Shown here piece after piece: positions 50,143 through 58,960 of a stretch of DNA of 64,000 bases. The translations under genes were made by a program, and so were the position numbers. Positions within the stretch are counted from its first letter, which is position 1. Each line of letters starts with the position of its first letter. The DNA comes from Ruminococcus sp. (GTDB taxonomy: Bacteria; Bacillota; Clostridia; Oscillospirales; Ruminococcaceae): assembly GCA_017529875.1 (NCBI GenBank), contig JAFXNC010000005.1, positions 35,786-99,785 on the forward strand, in the 5' to 3' direction. Below the pieces are notes generated by a model. The model saw only the letters and a list, made by a program, of their open reading frames with translations, searched no databases and was not told where the DNA came from.

Positions 50143-50670
50143 TTATCCGATCAGCTGACCGATAAGGTCTGCGTCGAAGTTGAAGTCCAGGTTGAAGTAG
50201 CTCTCGCCGTCGTCATCGTCATCATCGTCGGCGTTCTCGAAGTCTTCCTCGGTGAATACAGGCTCATCGTCGTCGTCATCGAAGTCATAGTCCGTGTCAA
50301 AGCCCATATCGAAGGGGTTCCTGATGCAGCCTTCGGGGTTGGCGTTGCGGATGATATCCACTACCTGCTCATGGGTGAGCTTGCCGTCGGCGCCGTCGTA
50401 TTCGTTCTTGTCCTTGCCGTTGTAGCAGTCCACCGTGATGTCAAGTCTTTCAAGCAGATCGTAGACCTGATCGAGTTCGTCCTCGTTGCCGGCATTGTTC
50501 TCGATATCCTCCCAGGTCTCGTGCAGTGCGGCGTTGGCCTTGGCTGCCGCGATGATCTCGTTGTTCTCGGCGTCGCTTGCCGATGCGTTTACTGCGAATG
50601 CAGACATTGCGGTAACTGCTGCGACCATAGCAGCGATCTTTCTTGTGAATCTCATAACAGTGTTTTTCAT
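50143..50670 (-). CDS. Secreted, extremely acidic protein
   Basis: 175 residues. Signal peptide MKNTVMRFTRKIAAMVAAVTAMSAFA, a helical domain (about 30-115) with one EF-hand-like loop (CYNGKDKNEYDGADGKLT), then a tail with runs of four to seven Asp and aromatic residues. The mature protein is strongly negative. It could bind calcium or basic surfaces. The EF-hand-like loop occurs once, so it is not a dockerin. AAAGGAG before the ATG. Function unknown. Confidence 0.72.
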   Translation of the reverse strand: MKNTVMRFTRKIAAMVAAVTAMSAFAVNASASDAENNEIIAAAKANAALHETWEDIENNAGNEDELDQVYDLLERLDITVDCYNGKDKNEYDGADGKLTHEQVVDIIRNANPEGCIRNPFDMGFDTDYDFDDDDDEPVFTEEDFENADDDDDDDGESYFNLDFNFDADLIGQLIG

Positions 50671-50854
50671 GGTGATCTCTCCTTTAAGTTTTATGTAGTT
50701 TGTTGTTTAAGGGGTTTTCCCTTCCTGTGATCACATAATACCATACCCGGTATTACAACAGTCTTACAAAAAACAGGGCATTTCAAAAAACTTGAAATAT
50801 TTTTTATCGTACCCCGAAAACGTCCTGCCGGCGGAGGTCTTTTCTGTATACCAT

Positions 50855-50883
50855 TTGACTTTTTCCCGGAGGTCTGCTATAAT
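50855..50883 (+). promoter_or_regulatory. Promoter of the NUDIX gene
   Basis: TTGACT (50855-50860), 17 bases, TATAAT (50878-50883). Confidence 0.82.
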
Positions 50884-50985
50884 AAAGGAAAGCTCTGGCA
50901 GTTGAAACACGAGCCCTGCCGTATCCTGTGCGGAGCTGTGAATGACTGCATTAAAGCTTATCTTGCAGAGGAGATGTGACGTACC

Positions 50986-51534
50986 ATGAGACTGCTGCAC
51001 ATTATGGACAGTGACGATTACGAAGCCTGCACACGGCTGACGGCGAGGCATTCCGCCAGGGCGATAATCGTTTCCGACGGTATGATCGCTATGATACACA
51101 GCCTTGAAAGGGACTACTACAAGTTCCCCGGCGGAGGAATCGAGCCCGGAGAGAGCAGGGAGAATGCTCTTATCCGTGAGACCCTTGAGGAAACAGGGCT
51201 CCACGTCATCCCCGAGACGATAGAAGAACTGGGATATATCCACCGCATACGCAAGTCGCAGAAATACGAGGACGAGTGTTTTGTTCAGAACAATTACTAC
51301 TATTTCTGCGAGGTGACGGACGAGGTCTCCGCGCCTGAATACAGCGAAAGCGAGCAGGCCGAGCGTTTCGAGCCAGTCTTCGTTGACCCGCATATCGCCT
51401 TTGATGCAAACGCAAAGATACCCGAAAGCGATCCCGCCTACGGTATGGCCTATCGGGAGAATATCGTGCTGGACCTGCTGATCGAGGTGCTGGATGCGCA
51501 GGCAGAGCAGGACGCCGGGCAGCTGACGGAGTGA
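50986..51534 (+). CDS. NUDIX hydrolase
   Basis: 182 residues with a canonical NUDIX box: GGGIEPGESRENALIRETLEETGL (G-x5-E-x7-REUXEEXGU). Preceding strand ARAIIVSDGMIAMIHS and the KFPGGG entry are typical of ADP-ribose or nucleotide-sugar hydrolases, but the substrate is unknown. The ATG at 50986 is 12 bases after AGAGGAG; no better start exists. Single gene with its own promoter and terminator. Confidence 0.88.
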   Translation: MRLLHIMDSDDYEACTRLTARHSARAIIVSDGMIAMIHSLERDYYKFPGGGIEPGESRENALIRETLEETGLHVIPETIEELGYIHRIRKSQKYEDECFVQNNYYYFCEVTDEVSAPEYSESEQAERFEPVFVDPHIAFDANAKIPESDPAYGMAYRENIVLDLLIEVLDAQAEQDAGQLTE

Positions 51535-51562
51535 TACTTACAGTATCATTTCAAAAAAACAC

Positions 51563-51608
51563 AGGATCCCCTTTACAGCATAAAACGCCGTAGAGGGGAT
51601 CCTTTTTC
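51563..51608 (+). terminator. Terminator of the NUDIX gene
   Basis: AGGATCCCCT (51563-51572) and AGGGGATCCT (51594-51603) followed by TTTTT. Confidence 0.85.
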
Positions 51609-51759
51609 ATTTTACCTGTCTGCGTCAAAGCCACCGTTCATATCCCACGTTTGCGGGTCATGAAAGTCTTTGCAACCCTTCTGTCCACAGTGTGAAGCGG
51701 AGGCCCGGGCCGTCAGCTATCGACTCGGGCGTATAGCCTGCAAAACGGAAGAAAGAACT

Positions 51760-52113
51760 ATGTCCGGAAGCAAGGGCGGTGAAGCTGTGACGGAGAATCA
51801 CAAGACCTGCAAGGAATGCGGCAAGGATATTTTCGCCGATGATATAGCCATACACCGCAAGCTGATAAACAGAGGTGCACAGGAGTTTTTCTGCATAGAC
51901 TGTCTGGCGGAAAAGCTGGGCTGTGAGCGTGAATATATCCTGCGGCTGATCGAGTTTTACCGCAGCACGGGGAAATGCTGCGAAAATCGTCCGGATAAAA
52001 ATATGATCATTACAGTTATTTCAGCACATCCACTATCTGAAAGCCTAATATGCCCGCAACGCAGACTACACTTCCGGCAAGGTTCAGGCCTGTGGGGCGG
52101 GTATTCTTTTTGA
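51760..52113 (+). CDS. Small zinc-ribbon protein with overrunning C-terminus
   Basis: 117 residues. A zinc-binding core CKECGKD (about 17-23) and FFCIDCLAEKLGC (about 43-55), then a helix (EYILRLIEFYRSTG). The last 35 residues, after about ENRPDK, overlap the convergent permease gene by 98 bases and look unlike the rest, so the natural stop may have been lost by a small indel. Start uncertain: the ATG at 51760 follows AGAAAG weakly; a GTG at 51787 follows GGCGGTG better. Possibly a nucleic-acid or regulatory protein. Confidence 0.6.
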   Translation: MSGSKGGEAVTENHKTCKECGKDIFADDIAIHRKLINRGAQEFFCIDCLAEKLGCEREYILRLIEFYRSTGKCCENRPDKNMIITVISAHPLSESLICPQRRLHFRQGSGLWGGYSF

Positions 52114-52867
52114 ACAGGCTCACCACAAACAGGACTATCAGTATCATGGGCGGGATAAAGGAAAAGTTCGTAAGGCTCTTGGCGGCTACTGCGTTCTCTC
52201 CCATAAGGCCGAATGCATTGGGTATCTTGCAGAGCAGAACGATGATAAGACCCTTGATACCCTCGGGACTGGTGCCGGGGATCGTCCAGGGCTTGGCAAA
52301 GGGCAGCATGGCCAGAGCCAGCACGATAAGCGCAAAGAGCAGGGTCATTGTGGAGGAGATGTAGGGCTCAGCCGCCTTCATCACGAAGCCGTAGCCAAAT
52401 CTCGCCGCAAGATAGAGCAGCAGAGGCAGGGCGATCTTCTTGTACTCGACCTTGCCGCGCCCGGAAATTGCGATCATGGCAAGGCCAACTGTGGTAAACA
52501 CGATGAACAGTATGTGCAGGGGTTCGGGAGCGAAGGAGTACATTACCGCGTCCGTAAAATAGGATACGAACAGCAGTATCCCAACCCAGGCTTTTAGTTC
52601 AAAAGCTGACATCGACTTTAATATTTTTGCACTCATGGCAAATTCCAGATATTTTGACAGGGCTATGGCAAGTATGGCGGCTGCGGCCTGCCAGGTCAGG
52701 CTCACAGTCCGGTCTGCCCAGGGGAGCAGCATCGCCAGGAAGGGGGCTGTGCCCGCAGCCATCAGGAACGTCAGCTGAGCACCGTTGTATTTCGCCTTGC
52801 TTACGGCATATTTATCGTTCAGTGAGGTCAGGCTGTATATCCCGACCACAGCAAGCATAAGAAGCAT
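52016..52867 (-). CDS. EamA/DMT-superfamily permease
   Basis: 283 residues, 10 predicted helices in two EamA-like halves of five, with short loops: GIYSLTSLNDKYAVSKAKYNGAQLTFL at the start, and SGRGKVEYKK between the halves. The family exports or imports small metabolites. The ATG at 52867 is only two bases after AGAGG; the ATG nine bases on (52858) may be used. Its end overlaps the convergent zinc-ribbon gene. Confidence 0.8.
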   Translation of the reverse strand: MLLMLAVVGIYSLTSLNDKYAVSKAKYNGAQLTFLMAAGTAPFLAMLLPWADRTVSLTWQAAAAILAIALSKYLEFAMSAKILKSMSAFELKAWVGILLFVSYFTDAVMYSFAPEPLHILFIVFTTVGLAMIAISGRGKVEYKKIALPLLLYLAARFGYGFVMKAAEPYISSTMTLLFALIVLALAMLPFAKPWTIPGTSPEGIKGLIIVLLCKIPNAFGLMGENAVAAKSLTNFSFIPPMILIVLFVVSLFKKNTRPTGLNLAGSVVCVAGILGFQIVDVLK

Positions 52868-52907
52868 ATCCTCTTAACATCCTTTCGCAGATCTGTTATC
52901 GTAGACT

Positions 52908-52936
52908 ATTATAGCACTGTTGCGCCCGATATGCAA
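52908..52936 (-). promoter_or_regulatory. Promoter of the EamA-type permease gene
   Basis: Minus strand TTGCAT (52931-52936), 17 bases, TATAAT (52908-52913). Confidence 0.8.
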
Positions 52937-53059
52937 GAGGAAAAGAGCAGAGGCTAAAATATTTGTATAGTTCGCCTTAATTGAAAAAGGATACACTCCC
53001 CGGGATTCAGCAAAAATGTCTCAGCACGGACGGCTTTCATATATCAGTCGTGATCCCGC

Positions 53060-53137
53060 TTATTCATTGACACAGTCAAATATGGCGATTATCAGTGCCA
53101 CAGCAAAAACAGTACTATCAGCAAAGTGTTCCTCCTT
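53060..53137 (-). other. Possible remnant of a membrane mini-protein gene
   Basis: Minus strand: AAAGGAGG (53130-53138) is followed in one frame by TVFAVALIIAIFDCVNE and a stop at 53060, a plausible single membrane helix, but no start codon lies at the right place in that frame. The TTG at good spacing gives only ten residues in another frame. Either a decayed small gene or chance. Confidence 0.2.
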
Positions 53138-53169
53138 TTCTGCACAGCTCAGCTTTCAAAGCTTTGCGG

Positions 53170-53700
53170 TCACTCTCTGTAATCGTAGTAATAATCCTCC
53201 GCGTCCTCGTAGCTTTCAAAATCGTCAAAGTTATCGAGATAGAAATCCTCGGGATCGTCGTAGTCATATACATCGTAAGGGTCGTAGGGGGACGTGGTTT
53301 TCTTTGTTGTGGTCGTTTTTTTCTTCGGCTGAGTGTAGGTCGTTTTGGAAGATGCAGGCTTAGCAGCAGTGGTTTTACTGGTGGTGTTATGAAATGCTCT
53401 TTCGCTCTCATATTTGAGCCTGTGGTACAGACAGTAGCCTTCACTTCCCCAAACTCTTTCGGAGCAGCCCGGATATTTACAGCGCTTTTCGGCGGCATAA
53501 GCGACGAAGGCATAGATCAGCAGACCCGCCACAACGCAAAAAATGATAACAGCTTTCTCCGAAGCGATCCCCTTGTTCAGACTGCGCTTTCTCACGCTCG
53601 CAGAGAGACAGCTGTTACTGATCTCATTGGACTCCTTTACAGCCGGAGATCTATCATCCCTGAGTTTCATTTCTTCAAACATTGTGTTCTCCTGTTTCAT
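53170..53700 (-). CDS. Single-pass membrane protein with Cys4/His motif and acidic Tyr-rich tail
   Basis: 176 residues. A cytosolic N-terminus of about 48 residues, one membrane helix (about 49-70), then CKYPGCSERVWGSEGYCLYH, whose Cys-x4-Cys-x10-Cys-x2-His spacing suggests metal binding, a Thr/Lys stalk, and a tail made of Asp, Glu and Tyr repeats (YDPYDVYDYDDPEDFY). AGGAGG precedes the ATG. Not recognised; it looks like a surface-exposed low-complexity protein. Confidence 0.7.
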   Translation of the reverse strand: MKQENTMFEEMKLRDDRSPAVKESNEISNSCLSASVRKRSLNKGIASEKAVIIFCVVAGLLIYAFVAYAAEKRCKYPGCSERVWGSEGYCLYHRLKYESERAFHNTTSKTTAAKPASSKTTYTQPKKKTTTTKKTTSPYDPYDVYDYDDPEDFYLDNFDDFESYEDAEDYYYDYRE

Positions 53701-53745
53701 ACCGTCAGCCTCCTTTTTGGATGAGCAATTTTCTTCGTTATTTGT

Positions 53746-53773
53746 ATTATATCACAAACCCTGCCGTTGTCAA
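53746..53773 (-). promoter_or_regulatory. Promoter of the Cys/His membrane protein gene
   Basis: Minus strand TTGACA (53768-53773), 16 bases, TATAAT (53746-53751). Confidence 0.78.
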
Positions 53774-53946
53774 TACATTTCTTTGGACAGTTAAGCAAAG
53801 CGGCCCGAAACGAGTACGATCGTTTGGACTGTTGCCTATCAAAAACAGATCAAGATGAACTCCCGCTATGTTATTATTGAAAGATCAGCGAGAAAATCGC
53901 CGGAGGATTGATTAGAGGGATCATATTACATTCAATATGACCGAGT

Positions 53947-53980
53947 AAAGCGTTCGTGCAACAGCGCGGGCGCTTTTTTT
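53947..53980 (+). terminator. Orphan terminator with no gene in front
   Basis: AAAGCGTTCG (53947-53956) pairs with CGGGCGCTTT (53967-53976), using two G-U pairs, followed by T residues on the plus strand. It has the same stem as the terminator of the 50-residue peptide gene (61401-61433), but no gene in front. The surrounding 340 bases (53774-54110) hold no other feature I can support. Confidence 0.6.
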
Positions 53981-54110
53981 CGGAAACAACAGAGCTGTTT
54001 GACCACCGGATATGACACGATACAAAACGCCGCCTTGCCGTACAGCAAAGCGGTGTTCTTATGACGTCTATTAAAGACCAGATTTACGTGATCTGCGCGA
54101 TATCCCGCTT

Positions 54111-55895
54111 TCACTTTTTCCTTGACAGCCGGATCATCGTGTCGTTCATTCCGAGAGAAAGATCAAACCGGATCTCCGAGGCTATGCTTTGCAGGACTTG
54201 CGCATTGTCAAAATCGTAGGACAGGCTTTTGTCCCGCACCAGCGGGTTGAAACCGATGCCCATATCCCTTAGGGATATTATGACGTCCGTTTCGGTCTCC
54301 CGCAGCATCACGTCGATGATCTCCTCACGGTCATTGTTCGCCATAGTTATCCCGGTGAGCATTTCCTCAAGTGCCAGGCAGGTTATCACAGCGGTGCGGT
54401 GATCTGTCCTGTCCTCGATATACTGCGAGACCTCCTTTGTTTTCTCGACTATCTCCGGGATATCCGTTTTCACGGAAAAGCCGCAGAGCCTGCGGTCGTC
54501 GGATTTCGGGAGCAGGAAGACTCGCTCCTCCGGGGCGCGGCTCTTTTGCCTGTCGTACCCGCGGCTCTTCAGCCTGTCGTGCCGCAGATAAATAAGGATA
54601 AACAGCACCGCTCCGACCTCGGATGCGATCAGCGCAGTCCAGATACCGCTCATTCCGAAATGGGGAGTCAGGGCGCAGGCCAGACCCACCGGAAGTATCA
54701 GCCCTTCGAGGACCGTCACGCCTGTTGACAGCTTCTGCTTTCTGATCGCCTGGAAATAATAGTTCATCAGCAAAGTAAAGCCCAGCCCCGGAAAAGCAAG
54801 GGCATATATCCTGAGGCAGGAGCTTATGTATTCCGCCGACTGCGGGTCATCCACGCCGTAAAGCAGCAGTATCAGATCGGGGAACAAAGCAAACAGCAGC
54901 CCCATGAGTGCGGCTGCGCCGAGCACATACCGTATGGAGCGTTTCAGCATAAAGCGCACCCTGTCATAGTCACCGCTGTGAGCATACACCCCGGCGATAG
55001 GGGAGAGGGTCTGCGCTATGCCGAGGAAAAGTATATAGCAAAGGTTCACGCTGTTTTTGCAGACGGAAAATGCCTGAAGCCCCGCCTGATCGCCGAAGGC
55101 AATGATAAGACTGTTCATCACTTGGACGCTTATCATCAGATAAAGCCATACCGACGCAGTGGAGAAGCCGCTGACACAGACGTTTTTTATATCTGCGAAG
55201 AGCGTCCGCAGGCCGTCTGAAAAAGGCAGGACAAAACGGTACTGCCGTTTGCTGCTTTTTATATATCCCGCAAGCAGGAACAGGATGCCGCAGAGATAAC
55301 CTATGATAGTGGCGGCGGCAGCCCCCTCCATTCCCATTCCGCAGAATTTCATCAGCACGCAGTCCATAAGGAGATTGACCGCGTTGGAGATCAGCATGGC
55401 TATTGTCGTCAGCTTCGGGCAGCCGTCCGTCCGGACGAAATATGACAGGCTGATGAGCAGGCACATAAAAGGAAAGCCCAGAACAAGCACCGAATAGTAG
55501 GTCTCCGCATCCTCCAGCAGGGAAGGCTCCCCGCAGAGCAGCGGCACGGTGACGGAACGCAGAGCCGTCCCCACAAGCGCAGTTAAAACGCCGATCAGCA
55601 CTATGACCGTCATGGTTGCAGAGAACACCCTGTTCCCCTTGTCCCTGTCGTGATCCGCGCAGGCATTGGCGGCGATAAGGCTCCCGCCGATGCCGAACAT
55701 CCCGTGAAACAGGCTGATAAAGCACACCACCGGAAAGCAGAGACTGACCGCAGGCATCCGTTCCACCCCGAGAAAAGTGCTTACCAGCGCAGAATCCACG
55801 AAGGTGGTCAGATACTTCGACATGGCAATAAGCAGCACCGGGAAAAAGAATTCCCTGTATTTTTTTGTAATAAGGCTATAATTGATCTCTTTCAT
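54111..55895 (-). CDS. MATE-type transporter fused to an RsbW-like ATPase domain
   Basis: 594 residues. Residues 1-440 are a 12-helix MATE transporter (FVDSALVSTFLGVERMPAVSLCFPV, SPIAGVYAHSGDYDRVRFML). A basic linker leads to a domain of about 130 residues (about 465-594) of the GHKL/HATPase class: the N-box is ALEEMLTGITMANND and the G1 box RDMGIGFNP, as in anti-sigma kinases of RsbW/SpoIIAB type. The ATPase part would lie in the cytosol. Six bases separate it from the upstream adenylation-kinase gene; no ribosome site of its own is visible, so translation is coupled. It may export the product of that enzyme under control of the attached domain. Confidence 0.85.
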   Translation of the reverse strand: MKEINYSLITKKYREFFFPVLLIAMSKYLTTFVDSALVSTFLGVERMPAVSLCFPVVCFISLFHGMFGIGGSLIAANACADHDRDKGNRVFSATMTVIVLIGVLTALVGTALRSVTVPLLCGEPSLLEDAETYYSVLVLGFPFMCLLISLSYFVRTDGCPKLTTIAMLISNAVNLLMDCVLMKFCGMGMEGAAAATIIGYLCGILFLLAGYIKSSKRQYRFVLPFSDGLRTLFADIKNVCVSGFSTASVWLYLMISVQVMNSLIIAFGDQAGLQAFSVCKNSVNLCYILFLGIAQTLSPIAGVYAHSGDYDRVRFMLKRSIRYVLGAAALMGLLFALFPDLILLLYGVDDPQSAEYISSCLRIYALAFPGLGFTLLMNYYFQAIRKQKLSTGVTVLEGLILPVGLACALTPHFGMSGIWTALIASEVGAVLFILIYLRHDRLKSRGYDRQKSRAPEERVFLLPKSDDRRLCGFSVKTDIPEIVEKTKEVSQYIEDRTDHRTAVITCLALEEMLTGITMANNDREEIIDVMLRETETDVIISLRDMGIGFNPLVRDKSLSYDFDNAQVLQSIASEIRFDLSLGMNDTMIRLSRKK

Positions 55896-55901
55896 TTTTC
55901 A

Positions 55902-58223
55902 TCATATCGGCAGCGGGAATCCGGCTGATGTGTCACCGCAGTGTTCCTCCGAAAAGCGGAGGGCTCTGCGTTTTGCTTCTGCCAGCATCTCATCGGTGAA
56001 AACTCCCGGCATGGCAGCGGATGCAAGGCAGATAACGGCTGCATGGATCCCCCGGATATACTCTCTGATCTGCGAAAGCTCGATGTCGTTTTTGTCGGGA
56101 TAATAGGCATCAAGGAAACGGTCATACAAAGCCGCCGCCTCTGTCTTTGTCATACCGGGCTTTGTTTTGCAGTCATCCTCCGTGATGAAGGAGGGAAGAA
56201 ATACGTAGTGGGAATACATCCCGAGAAGGTCAAAAACCGGATGACCCTTTCCCGCAAAAGTCAGGTCAAAGAACCGTATGTCGCCGTTGTTCATGACGGC
56301 ATTTGCCGGGTGACAGTCCCCGTGGATAAAGTTCCCGGTGCGGGGTATGCACTTAAAGACGGCGCGGAGCTTTTCCCTTTCGTCCTCGGTGCAGAAGCTG
56401 TTGTCCAGCTGTCCGCAGATCGAGAGAAAGAACTCAGCGGCATCCGGCAGCCCGGTATTTGAAACATCTGTCTGATGCAGCGCCTTTACCGCTCCGGCAA
56501 AGCCGTCGATAAGAGAGAGCCTTTCTTCCGGTCGCTCGCGTAACAGTTTTTCGATATTTGTTCCGGGGAGCTTTTCCATAAGGATACCGCAGCCGTCATC
56601 GGAGCGGGTGATATCGTAGGCCTCCGGCACCGGGAGCCCGCAGGCGCGTGCGATGCGGGAGCGGGCAAGCTCCTCCCAAACCGTCTTGTAAGGAACGGAT
56701 GGGATGAACTGTTTCAGCACGACACCGCCGCCCATATCGAAAACCGAGGCCGATCTGCCCCTGTCAACAAGAGGCAGACTGGCGGGAGCAGACTTTTTGA
56801 AACGCTCCCAGCTCCCCTCCGGGGGCAGAAGGCTCAGCTTATCCACCTTGCCCGAGCCGAGGAGCGGAAACTCCTTCAGCCGGATGTAGTTCGTGGGTAT
56901 CATATACTCCGGCAGTTCTCTGAGCAAAGCGTCGTGCAAGGCAACAGGATCCACGGTGATATCGTCGGTGTAGAAAGCGATAATGGATGATACGTTCCTG
57001 AAAACGAACCCCCTTATCACCACCCGGGACAGTCCGCTTGCCTTAGTAACTGCGCCTGCGACCTCGTCCGGCTCTATGCGGCAGCCCTTGATCTTGAACA
57101 TCTCGTCTATACGTCCGAGGACAACCATATTGCCGTCGGGCCTGAGCTTGCCTGCGTCGCCTGTATGGAACAGGCCGTCGCTGCGAAGTCCTGTTTTCGT
57201 CGTGCTCTCCCGGTCTCCCGGCTGATGCAGATATCCACGGACATAAGGCGTTCTGAAACATACCTCGCCCACTTCGCCCCGGGGCACCTCTTTGCCGTCG
57301 TCGTCCGCTATGAACACCTTCACATCCGAATAGGATCTTCCCACCGGAGCGGGGGTCATGGCTTCGGGCAGTTCATAGACCGAGAGCAGACAGCCGCCCT
57401 CCGTGGAGGCGTAAGTGTTGTAGCATTTCAGGCCGGGTATGAAAAGTCCGTCAGCCGGTTCGGAGGAAAGGATGCACATTTTCCAGGGGTACTTAAAGGG
57501 CAGTATCTTCCGCAGGAAGGAAGGTGTGACATATCCGCAGGTGACGCCTGCCTTTTCCAGGTATTCGGAAAAGCTTTCCTTGCTTTCAGAATACTTGTAT
57601 GGTATCACGGCTATGGCGCAGCCGTGTCCGCAGGAATAGGCGTATATAATAGGCATCGCCACAAAGTTCATGGGGCTCATGGAGAGGAAGGTGTCGGTCT
57701 CGGACATGATCGGTCTCCCGCCCACAATTACCGCGTGCCACGCATTATCCAGCGAGCCGTACTCGTGCAGCACACCCTTTGGGCGGCCTGTGGTGCCGGA
57801 GGTGTAGGCGATATAGCAAAGGCTGTGAAGCTCTACCGGTTCATAGCCCTCCAAAGGCGTGCAGCCCAGGATCTCCGGGATACAGCTCTCATCGACAAAC
57901 AGCTTACAGCGGGAGTCCTCACGGATATAAGCTGTCCGTGCGGGGTCGTTTCCGGTCTCGGCCAGAACAAAAGCGGCACCCGCCCGCATAGTGCCCGCCA
58001 TACAGGCATAGAGCATAAGTCCCCGGGGCAGGCAGTACATCACCACATCCTCCGCACCGATGCCATTCCGCTTGAGCCAGGCGTATATCTTCCCGGAGAG
58101 CTGCCACAGCTCCCCGAAGGTCAGTCTTTCATCCGGTTCGGAGATCACGGCGCAGTTATCGGGTATATGTTCTGCGAACCATTCCAGCCTCTCCAAAGCC
58201 GTAGTCTTCTCATTGTTCAGCAT
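55902..58223 (-). CDS. Adenylation enzyme fused to an APH-like kinase
   Basis: 773 residues. Residues 1-505 are an AMP-forming adenylation domain: P-loop YTSGTTGRPKG (140-150), YNTYASTEGG, and the hinge GRIDEMFKIKGCRIEPDEV with the final catalytic Lys in GSGKVDKLSL. A linker then leads to an aminoglycoside-phosphotransferase-like kinase (about 530-773): ATP-Lys in VVLKQF, catalytic loop FIHGDCHPANAV and metal Asp in RFFDLTFAG. No carrier-protein or condensation domain is present. Thus one chain could adenylate an acid and phosphorylate a second group. The kinase part recalls the TIGR02172 family of Fibrobacter and Clostridia. ATG at 58223, six bases after AAGGTG. Product unknown. Confidence 0.85.
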   Translation of the reverse strand: MLNNEKTTALERLEWFAEHIPDNCAVISEPDERLTFGELWQLSGKIYAWLKRNGIGAEDVVMYCLPRGLMLYACMAGTMRAGAAFVLAETGNDPARTAYIREDSRCKLFVDESCIPEILGCTPLEGYEPVELHSLCYIAYTSGTTGRPKGVLHEYGSLDNAWHAVIVGGRPIMSETDTFLSMSPMNFVAMPIIYAYSCGHGCAIAVIPYKYSESKESFSEYLEKAGVTCGYVTPSFLRKILPFKYPWKMCILSSEPADGLFIPGLKCYNTYASTEGGCLLSVYELPEAMTPAPVGRSYSDVKVFIADDDGKEVPRGEVGEVCFRTPYVRGYLHQPGDRESTTKTGLRSDGLFHTGDAGKLRPDGNMVVLGRIDEMFKIKGCRIEPDEVAGAVTKASGLSRVVIRGFVFRNVSSIIAFYTDDITVDPVALHDALLRELPEYMIPTNYIRLKEFPLLGSGKVDKLSLLPPEGSWERFKKSAPASLPLVDRGRSASVFDMGGGVVLKQFIPSVPYKTVWEELARSRIARACGLPVPEAYDITRSDDGCGILMEKLPGTNIEKLLRERPEERLSLIDGFAGAVKALHQTDVSNTGLPDAAEFFLSICGQLDNSFCTEDEREKLRAVFKCIPRTGNFIHGDCHPANAVMNNGDIRFFDLTFAGKGHPVFDLLGMYSHYVFLPSFITEDDCKTKPGMTKTEAAALYDRFLDAYYPDKNDIELSQIREYIRGIHAAVICLASAAMPGVFTDEMLAEAKRRALRFSEEHCGDTSAGFPLPI

Positions 58224-58257
58224 GATCTTCACCTTCCTCATCAGGTTTGCTGGTAAC

Positions 58258-58286
58258 AGTATAGCACAGGACAGACTTTTTTTCAA
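58258..58286 (-). promoter_or_regulatory. Promoter of the adenylation-kinase/MATE operon
   Basis: Minus strand TTGAAA (58281-58286), 17 bases, TATACT (58258-58263). Confidence 0.78.
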
Positions 58287-58779
58287 CCCCTGCCCCGGTA
58301 TCTGAAGGGGCTGTGACTGACTTTTTTTACAGCTGAAAATATGGGTACACATACACACCCTTTTGATCATCCTCGCACACAAATCTATCCTGCGATACAG
58401 CGATCGGCGGTCTGTCCTGCTGTCAAAGGACGGCGGTTTGACCGACAAGAAGAATTGATGTGTTGTGATCGTTGATGATGTGCTTCACAGAATGATCTTA
58501 GGCCGTTGTTTTCTTGACCTGGACCGGGTGTATGACATAAACTGACAGCCGATCCGACATCACCGTTCTTTCCGGATGCTTATAATGCAGGAGCAGCTGT
58601 TATGCCGCAGCATTATCGCCCTTTTTCCTGCGGGCGATAAAGAAACACATCAGTGCACCGAGCCTGCACAGAAATGCTGCTTATGCGACAGAAGTGCGGC
58701 GGGGTGTTGTATAATGTGTGCTTTTAAACTTTTATCACTTAAATAATAAGATCACATATTCATGATGAATGAAGGCCTA
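58287..58779. other. Gene-free stretch with one strong hairpin
   Basis: No frame with a ribosome site on either strand. TTATCGCCC (58613-58621) and GGGCGATAA (58632-58640) form a 9-bp perfect hairpin with a T-rich loop; it may be a terminator or part of a small RNA. Confidence 0.45.
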
Positions 58780-58808
58780 TTGATTTATCCGTAGAAATCG
58801 TGTACAAT
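58780..58808 (+). promoter_or_regulatory. Promoter ahead of the 37-residue ORF
   Basis: TTGATT (58780-58785), 17 bases, TACAAT (58803-58808). Transcription would begin near 58815. Confidence 0.6.
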
Positions 58809-58846
58809 ATGAGTACAACGATCCTTGAAACGGAGCTATCCAAACT

Positions 58847-58960
58847 GTGACAGTCTACACCGGCGCCGATGCGGCGGATATCGTACTGATAAATCTGTGC
58901 CGTCAGGGAGAAACAGTTATCATGCAGGACTCTCTGCGGCAGGGCGACAGGTATCTATAA
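58847..58960 (+). CDS. Possible 37-residue protein
   Basis: GTG start 11 bases after CGGAG and 39 bases after a promoter-like pair; 37 codons then TAA. The peptide (VTVYTGADAADIVLINL and on, ending QGDRYL) has balanced composition with a hydrophobic core, as in a folded small protein or the N-terminal remnant of a longer one. Not recognised. Confidence 0.4.
   Translation: MTVYTGADAADIVLINLCRQGETVIMQDSLRQGDRYL

Noticed and set aside
50143..50670. Dockerin module in the acidic secreted protein
   Set aside because: Only one EF-hand-like loop is present, without the duplicated 22-residue dockerin repeat.
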